Shown: positions 6,740 through 11,507 of the stretch, one piece after another
How the letters are laid out: each line of letters begins with the position of its first letter
How positions within the stretch are numbered: position 1 is the stretch's first letter
From: Peptococcaceae bacterium
GTDB taxonomy: Bacteria; Bacillota; Dehalobacteriia; UBA7702
Direction of reading: 5' to 3'
Assembly: GCA_019415505.1 (NCBI GenBank)
Contig: DXZC01000062.1
Coordinates: 1-13,159, forward strand
Length of the DNA stretch: 13,159 nt
The notes under the pieces: model-generated
The model's input: only the letters and a program-made list of their open reading frames with translations
What the model was told of the DNA's origin: nothing
Database searches by the model: none
Translations under genes and position numbers: made by a program

Positions 6740-7489
6740 TTACTCCAACTTATTAATCAAGGAAGCGGCGTAACCAGCGCCGAAGCCGTTGTCTATATTA
6801 ACCACAGTTATGCCGGCGGCGCAAGAGTTCAGCATAGCCAATAACGGCGCTAGGCCCTGGAAATTAGCGCCATAACCCACAGAGGTGGGCACGGCAATTA
6901 ACGGCTTTTTAAATAACCCCCCCACTACACTGGGCAAAGCTCCGTCCATACCGGCAACCACCATCAGAACCCTGGCCTCACCAATTTCCTCCCTATAAGC
7001 CATAAGACGATGAATACCGGCAACGCCAACATCATAATAGCGGGTAACCTTGTTACCCATGATTTCCGCCGTAAGGGCCGCCTCCTCAGAAACGTATAAA
7101 TCTGAGGTACCCGCTGATATAATTGCGATTGACCCCTGTTCTTCCTTGGCCTTTTTATATATGGTGAGAACCTGGGATATTTTATGATATTGAGCCTCTT
7201 TAATTTCCCGGCGCACTATTTCATAGATTTCCTCACTACAGCGGGTTGCCAAAATATTATCCGTTGCTGTTTTATACAGCTCTAATAATATTGCGGCAGC
7301 TTGCTCACTAGTTTTGCCGCCGCAGTAGACTACTTCCGGGAAACCGCAGCGCTTGGCCCTAGCGTGATCCACCTTGGCAAAGCCTAAATCTTGAAAATTA
7401 TCTTCCGACCAGCTTCTAATCAACTGCTCCTCATCTATTTTATCGGCCTTAAAATCCCGTAAAGCCTGGCGCAATTCCTGAGCGTTCAT
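6740..7489 (-). CDS. larB: LarB, pyridinium-3,5-biscarboxylic acid mononucleotide synthase
   Basis: A 249-residue LarB, full length. LarB carboxylates nicotinic acid adenine dinucleotide and releases AMP, the first step in making the nickel-pincer cofactor of lactate racemase and related enzymes. The conserved blocks are clear: FAKVDHARAKRCGFPEVVY (37-55), IISAGTSDL (124-131), DVGVAGIHRL (153-162), VVAGMDGALPSVVGGL (177-192), AVPTSVGYGANF (199-210) and MLNSCAAG (219-226). C223 fits the cysteine reported to form a covalent intermediate in the Lactobacillus enzyme; NIDNGFGAGYAA follows. The ATG has GGGGAG upstream. No larC, larE or larA lies in the window, so its partners must be elsewhere. Confidence 0.96.
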   Translation of the reverse strand: MNAQELRQALRDFKADKIDEEQLIRSWSEDNFQDLGFAKVDHARAKRCGFPEVVYCGGKTSEQAAAILLELYKTATDNILATRCSEEIYEIVRREIKEAQYHKISQVLTIYKKAKEEQGSIAIISAGTSDLYVSEEAALTAEIMGNKVTRYYDVGVAGIHRLMAYREEIGEARVLMVVAGMDGALPSVVGGLFKKPLIAVPTSVGYGANFQGLAPLLAMLNSCAAGITVVNIDNGFGAGYAASLINKLE

Positions 7490-7551
7490 TTTTACTCCCC
7501 ATTATTAACATTTATTAAATATTTTAAAGCCATATTCAAGCTTTACTCCCT

Positions 7552-7580
7552 ATTGTACTCCAAAAAGGAAAAAAGGTAAA
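7552..7580 (-). promoter_or_regulatory. Probable larB promoter
   Basis: On the minus strand TTTACC (7575-7580) and TACAAT (7552-7557) are separated by 17 bp. A transcript starting near 7545 would have a leader of about 55 nt before larB. The box sits back to back with the ychF promoter. Confidence 0.5.
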
Positions 7581-7585
7581 TAGGG

Positions 7586-7614
7586 TTGTAAAACAGGTTT
7601 TTCTCAGTTATAAT
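7586..7614 (+). promoter_or_regulatory. Sigma-A type promoter of ychF-rnhA
   Basis: TTGTAA (7586-7591) and a perfect TATAAT (7609-7614) are separated by 17 bp. The start near 7621 would leave a leader of about 30 nt, enough to include the AGGAGGG ribosome binding site at 7639-7645. Confidence 0.75.
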
Positions 7615-7651
7615 AAAATATTGAAAATAATTTTACTCAGGAGGGCGGACC

Positions 7652-8746
7652 ATGGCGTTATCTTGCGGCATAGTAGGTTTACCCATGACAGGGAAAACCA
7701 CCTTATTTAACTTACTTACAGGTCAGGAAATGGAAACCAGTAACTTTTATTCAGGGAAAACCCAGGCCAATGAGGGCATAGCCTTTATTCCCGATGCCAG
7801 AGTTGATTTCCTCACTGAGATGTATAAACCAAAAAAGAAAACCTACGCTCAGTTAGAGGTTATAGATATACCCGGCCTGGTTCAGGGCGCCAGCAAGGGA
7901 CAGGGCACTGGCAACAGCTTTTTAAAAGCCATTGGCGAAGTGGATGTTCTTGTCCACGTTTTGCGTTCCTTTGAAAATGACGATATTATCCACGTTGACG
8001 ACAGCATTAACCTCCAACGGGATATTGATACCATAGATACGGAACTTCTGCTCTCAGACTTGGATATCTGCGAGACTAGGCTTTCCCGTATCGCCGGACA
8101 GAGCAAAAAAAAGACTGAAAACGAACTAGAGGAACCGGTACTGCGTAAAATCAAAGCAGCCCTGGAGAACGAAACTCCCATGAGTTCCCTGGAACTCAGC
8201 GAGGAGGAACAGGAAGCCGTGGTACATCTCTCCTTCCTGACCAATAAACCGATGGTTTTAGTTGTTAACTTAGACGAAGAACAATTTAAAACCAATGAAT
8301 ACCCCCATAAAGAGTATTTATACCAATACGCTAAGGATACCAAAAGAGAGCTGTTGGAAATCTGCGCCCAAACTGAGGCGGAAATAGCCCAGCTAGACCA
8401 AGAGGACAGAGCTTTATTCCTGGAGGACCTCAACATCAAGGAACCGGGGATCAACCGGCTGGCGCAAACGGTTTATAAAAGCTTGGGGTTAATCTCCTTT
8501 CTCACCGCCGGCGCAGACGAGGTAAGGGCCTGGACTATACGGCAAGGCTTAACCGCCAAAAAGGCGGCGGGTAAAATTCACTCAGATATTGAACGCGGCT
8601 TTATCCGGGCGGAATTAATCGCCTATGATGATTTGCTAAAGTGTCAAACCATGGTAAAAGCTAAGGAACAGGGACTCTTACGCTTAGAGGGCAAAGAGTA
8701 CATCATGGCGGACGGCGATATTGTGAATTTCCGCTTTAATGTGTGA
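7652..8746 (+). CDS. ychF: YchF/Obg-family ATPase (YchF-like)
   Basis: A 364-residue member of the YchF family, Obg-related P-loop proteins that bind ATP and associate with ribosomes. The P-loop is GLPMTGKTT (9-17). The switch region DIPGL (72-76) runs into the family signature GASKGQGTGNSFL. The nucleotide-base motif is NLDE (206-209), the non-GTPase form typical of YchF. The coiled region lies around residues 130-190, and the TGS domain (about 280-364) contains VRAWTIRQGLTAKKAAG and GFIRAELIAYDDLL, ending NFRFNV. The oddity is the P-loop: canonical YchF has NVGKST where this has MTGKTT, so it could be a paralogue rather than the housekeeping copy. The ATG has AGGAGGG 6 nt upstream. rnhA follows after 9 nt. 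Confidence 0.9.
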   Translation: MALSCGIVGLPMTGKTTLFNLLTGQEMETSNFYSGKTQANEGIAFIPDARVDFLTEMYKPKKKTYAQLEVIDIPGLVQGASKGQGTGNSFLKAIGEVDVLVHVLRSFENDDIIHVDDSINLQRDIDTIDTELLLSDLDICETRLSRIAGQSKKKTENELEEPVLRKIKAALENETPMSSLELSEEEQEAVVHLSFLTNKPMVLVVNLDEEQFKTNEYPHKEYLYQYAKDTKRELLEICAQTEAEIAQLDQEDRALFLEDLNIKEPGINRLAQTVYKSLGLISFLTAGADEVRAWTIRQGLTAKKAAGKIHSDIERGFIRAELIAYDDLLKCQTMVKAKEQGLLRLEGKEYIMADGDIVNFRFNV

Positions 8747-8755
8747 GGAATTTTT

Positions 8756-9196
8756 ATGAAAGCTGTGACCATTTACACTGACGGCGCCTGTTCCGGCAAT
8801 CCCGGTCCTGGGGGCTGGGGCGCGATTTTAGAGTTTAAAGGTGTGGAAAAAGAAATCAGCGGTTTTCACCCCTGCACCACCAATAATATTATGGAGCTTA
8901 CCGCGGCGCTGGAAGCCTTAAAAATGTTGAAAGAGCCCTGCCAGGTTATGCTCTACAGTGACAGCGCCTATTTAGTTCGGGGTTTCCAGGAACATTGGGT
9001 GGATAACTGGCAGCGCAACGGTTGGCAAAATAGTAAAAAAGAACCGGTGGCCAACCGGGAAATCTGGCAAGAGCTGATAGCACAGAACCAAAAGCACAAA
9101 ATAACCTGGTTCAAGGTTAAGGGCCATAGCGATAATGAATTAAATAACCGCTGTGATAAATTAGCTACCGATGAAATTAAAAAGCATAAAGCCTAA
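8756..9196 (+). CDS. rnhA: Ribonuclease HI
   Basis: A 146-residue RNase HI, which cuts the RNA strand of RNA-DNA hybrids. The complete DEDD metal-binding set is present: D9 in YTDGACSGNPGPGGWG, E47 in TNNIMELTAALEAL, D69 in YSDSAYLV and D134 near NNRCDKLA, plus the catalytic-loop H124 in VKGHS. The basic handle region WVDNWQRNGWQNSKK (81-95) is present, as in the E. coli-type enzyme. The ATG is preceded by GAGG within the ychF stop region, 9 nt after that stop, so the two genes are surely cotranscribed. A strong terminator follows. Confidence 0.98.
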   Translation: MKAVTIYTDGACSGNPGPGGWGAILEFKGVEKEISGFHPCTTNNIMELTAALEALKMLKEPCQVMLYSDSAYLVRGFQEHWVDNWQRNGWQNSKKEPVANREIWQELIAQNQKHKITWFKVKGHSDNELNNRCDKLATDEIKKHKA

Positions 9197-9207
9197 ACTA
9201 ATATGGC

Positions 9208-9240
9208 AAACCCCCCGGCATTCTCTGCCGGGGGGTTTAT
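9208..9240 (+). terminator. Rho-independent terminator of ychF-rnhA
   Basis: A perfect 13-bp stem (AAACCCCCCGGCA / TGCCGGGGGGTTT) with a 5-nt TTCTC loop begins 11 nt after the rnhA stop and continues into TTTATT. The G+C-rich core makes it very stable. On the minus strand the following bases are not T-rich, so it appears to work mainly for the plus strand. Confidence 0.92.
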
Positions 9241-9243
9241 TGG

Positions 9244-9270
9244 TGCCTAAGGCAATTTTTTTATTATTTT
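9244..9270 (+). terminator. Possible backup terminator
   Basis: TGCC-TAA-GGCA forms a very short stem followed by ATTTTTTTATTATTTT, directly after the main rnhA terminator. The stem is only 4 bp, so any contribution would be as a U-rich release site for read-through. The rest of the gap to 9406 holds no gene that I can support. Confidence 0.35.
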
Positions 9271-9406
9271 GGAGGCGCATAAACCCTCATAACCTACCCT
9301 ACTTTGACTTGGACAGTAGGCAAACAGTGGCTGGCCACATAAACTTCCAATACCTAAGTTAATTTTACCAGTACCTCTCCAGATACATCATTCTTTAGCG
9401 GCTTAT

Positions 9407-10252
9407 TTAATCCTCTTCCGATTCAACGTCCTCGGATTTTAAGGCAAAGCCGTAATCTAACATCAAGGTACAATCCTCATAACGCCGGGAACTATTTAAA
9501 GCAACCGCCAGCAGCTCCACATCATCACGCTCCGCCGTGGCAATTAAGCACTTGCCCGCCATATCCGTAGTACCTGTTTTCAACCCTGTCGCACCGTTGT
9601 AGGAGAAAAGGAACCGATTAATATTAGTAAGGGGCAGCTCCTTTTCGGGGCTCAGCCAAGTAAAAGTATGGCTTAACGTGGCCGCTATATCCGCTAGAGC
9701 ATCGTCCTCCATAAAAGCAACGCCAATAATAGCCAAATCATAAGCTGTGGTTTTTTGCTCAGGGTCAGAATAGCCATTGGAGTTTATGGAATCAGTATTT
9801 ATGGCCCCCAAAGCCCAGGCTTTTTTGTCCATTAGTTTGCTGTAAAATACTTCGTCAGACACCATATAATCCGCCATGGCCACCGCTGCGTCGTTAGCGG
9901 AATAAAGCATCATACCATAGAGCAGCTCTCCGGCTTCTAAAATATCCCCCTCCGTGAGATTGAGGAGTTGGCCCGCATACAGGCTATCCACTAACGGCCC
10001 CACCATAACGTCATCCTGGAAATCAATATAGGGATAAGCTGTCAATATATTGAGTAGCTTAATCAAACTGGCTGGGGCCATAGGGGTAAGGCCCTCCTTG
10101 GCCCAAAGAACTTCCTTGGTTTCCATATCCATAATTAAGCCTGCGTCAGCTCTAATTTCCGGTTCCGGCCGGGCCTCGTCAGCCCAAACTCCCCAGGGAA
10201 ATGCAACCAATAACGCCACTAAAAAACCGCCCAGACAAATAAATTTTTTCAT
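9407..10252 (-). CDS. Secreted D-Ala-D-Ala carboxypeptidase (peptidase S11)
   Basis: A 281-residue penicillin-binding protein of the DacA/DacF type, which trims the terminal D-alanine from peptidoglycan stem peptides outside the membrane. A signal peptide (about 1-24, KKF then a hydrophobic core, ending VWA before DEA) is visible. The three active-site motifs are S62-L-I-K65, S118-A-N120 in YSANDAA, and K225-T-G in GLKTGTTDMAG. The Thr usually found just before the active-site Lys is Ile here. The usual C-terminal beta domain and amphipathic membrane anchor of PBP5-type enzymes are missing; the protein ends in an acidic tail (SEDVESEED), so it may be released. The ATG has GAGGTGGAG upstream and lies 58 nt after the glycosyltransferase. 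Confidence 0.93.
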   Translation of the reverse strand: MKKFICLGGFLVALLVAFPWGVWADEARPEPEIRADAGLIMDMETKEVLWAKEGLTPMAPASLIKLLNILTAYPYIDFQDDVMVGPLVDSLYAGQLLNLTEGDILEAGELLYGMMLYSANDAAVAMADYMVSDEVFYSKLMDKKAWALGAINTDSINSNGYSDPEQKTTAYDLAIIGVAFMEDDALADIAATLSHTFTWLSPEKELPLTNINRFLFSYNGATGLKTGTTDMAGKCLIATAERDDVELLAVALNSSRRYEDCTLMLDYGFALKSEDVESEED

Positions 10253-10292
10253 AACTCCACCTCATTAAATATTTAGTACAGAGTTATGAAAA
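10246..10292 (-). repeat. 12-bp inverted repeat covering the carboxypeptidase start codon
   Basis: GAGTTATGAAAA at the gene start (minus strand, 10257-10246) is perfectly complementary to TTTTCATAACTC 35 nt upstream (10292-10281). In a transcript reading through from the glycosyltransferase, the two would form a 12-bp stem with a 23-nt loop. The start codon would be inside the stem and the GAGGTG ribosome binding site in the loop. The symmetry is seen directly; translational control is inference. Confidence 0.6.
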
Positions 10293-10310
10293 TATGACCC
10301 CCAAGCAATT

Positions 10311-11399
10311 TTAATTTTTGTCGCTATTGGGGATTTTAGGGGCAAAGTAGGCCTTGTTATGAAGATAGGAGGGATCATTAGGCCGTATTTTACCAGCCTC
10401 CTCATTGGCAGCAACCGCTTTTTCATACTCACCTAAATGGTCGTAAATAACCGCTAACTGTATCCAAGGGATATAGCCATAACAATCCAACGCCACAAAA
10501 GCGCCGGGGTGAGCTTGGGGGTCACAGCTTAACGCTGTTTCATACCAAAATTGTCCTTGCCGCCAGCCGGAACGCCGCAACCACCAGGCTCCAATAGCGC
10601 AGCATATTTCCGCTCTAGGGCCATCATAGGAAAGCGATTGCAATAAAGCCTGAATTTCACTTTGGCTATCATTTATATTGCGATAGCAGGTGGCTAAGTC
10701 ACCGCAAGCGGTGATTTGGTTTTCCAGCCAAGCGTCAGGCTGGGTTAAAAAAGCCTTTAACGCCTTAATAGCTTCAGACCAGCGGCGGTGGAACATCAAC
10801 TCCCGGCCATAATAAAACTGAGCGCGGGTGTCCAATTCTTCGCCTAGAGCCAATCTTTTTTCATAGATACGCAAATTGCGGTCCGGATCGCCACTGCCGC
10901 ACTTTTTATGGCAAACGGCAATATCAGAATTTATGCCAATGCCTTGTTGGGGAATAACCTCGTGAACAGCCCCAACCCATTGGGGGTTATCCGAACGCCG
11001 CAATAGCCTCTCCCGGTTATAGGAAAAGGTTGGCTCACCCTTGCTATCGAAAGCCGCATGGTACAACATATTCACAACTGAAACCTCCGGGGATAAAGTA
11101 CTCTTCAGTTTTATCAGTTTTTCTACATCGGTTTTTAACATAACATCGTCAGCGTCCAACCATAAGATATAGTCCTGAGTAGCTAGGGAAAAGGCGTAGT
11201 TGCGAGCCGCGGCAAAGTGATCCCGCCAGGTAAAATCGTAAACCTTAGCGCAGTAGGATGCCGCTATATCTTTCGTATCGTCTGTAGAGCCGGTATCCAC
11301 CACTATAATTTCATCTACAGCCTCACACACAGATTCCAGGCAGCGCCCTAAAACGGCGCTTTCGTTTTTTACTATCATACAAAGACTTATTGTTATCAT
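10311..11399 (-). CDS. Family 2 glycosyltransferase with TPR-like C-terminus (SunS/SgtA-like)
   Basis: A 362-residue GT-A fold glycosyltransferase. The N-terminal domain opens ISLCMIVKNESAVLGRCLESV (shown in part as ISLCMIVKNE), then EIIVVDTGSTDDT (30-42) for the nucleotide sugar and WLDADD (80-85) holding the metal-binding DxD. WVGAVHE (141-147) and R131-R135 are further family hallmarks. Residues about 190-350 form TPR-like helix pairs (YYGRELMFHRRWSEAIKAL; IQLAVIYDHLGEYEKAVAANEEA, shown in part). This architecture is that of SunS and of the SgtA type enzyme beside bclA3 in Clostridioides difficile. It is divergent from the collagen-like gene 108 bp away, making that protein the likely acceptor (inference). 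The ATG has a strong AGGAGG site. No signal peptide, so it acts in the cytoplasm. Confidence 0.9.
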   Translation of the reverse strand: MITISLCMIVKNESAVLGRCLESVCEAVDEIIVVDTGSTDDTKDIAASYCAKVYDFTWRDHFAAARNYAFSLATQDYILWLDADDVMLKTDVEKLIKLKSTLSPEVSVVNMLYHAAFDSKGEPTFSYNRERLLRRSDNPQWVGAVHEVIPQQGIGINSDIAVCHKKCGSGDPDRNLRIYEKRLALGEELDTRAQFYYGRELMFHRRWSEAIKALKAFLTQPDAWLENQITACGDLATCYRNINDSQSEIQALLQSLSYDGPRAEICCAIGAWWLRRSGWRQGQFWYETALSCDPQAHPGAFVALDCYGYIPWIQLAVIYDHLGEYEKAVAANEEAGKIRPNDPSYLHNKAYFAPKIPNSDKN

Positions 11400-11443
11400 T
11401 TTAGCCCTCCTAAATATTATCTTGAATATTCTCTAAACTTTTC

Positions 11444-11471
11444 ACAAAAAATCAGGTTTGCCCATATGGTA
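11444..11471 (+). promoter_or_regulatory. Sigma-K-like promoter of the collagen-like gene
   Basis: The sequence CACA with AC at 11444-11445, then 17 bp, then CATATGGTA (11463-11471) fits the sigma-K pattern AC-N16/17-CATAnnnTA of Bacillus. No good sigma-A pair was seen in the 108-bp gap for the plus strand. The transcript would start near 11478. Sigma-K acts late in the mother cell, which fits a spore coat or exosporium protein. The motif is short, so chance matching is a real risk. Confidence 0.5.
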
Positions 11472-11476
11472 AAGGA

Positions 11477-11496
11477 GAGAAGAATCAAGCCTTCTC
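11477..11496 (+). other. Predicted 5'-terminal hairpin of the collagen-like mRNA
   Basis: GAGAAG (11477-11482) and CTTCTC (11491-11496) form a 6-bp stem with an 8-nt loop, located exactly where transcripts from the sigma-K-like promoter would begin. A 5'-end stem could protect the message from decay. The overlapping AAAGGAG (11471-11477) is about 30 nt from the ATG, too far to serve as its ribosome binding site. Confidence 0.4.
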
Positions 11497-11507
11497 CCTA
11501 AAATACT

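Noticed and set aside
7882..8454. Minus-strand Ser-rich open frame of 190 codons
   Set aside because: It lies antisense to ychF, which has full domain support; the Ser-rich composition is typical of a shadow frame.
9298..9320. CCTACT / AGTAGG dyad in the rnhA-carboxypeptidase gap as a terminator
   Set aside because: A 6-bp stem with an 11-nt loop and no T-run on either strand; not convincing.
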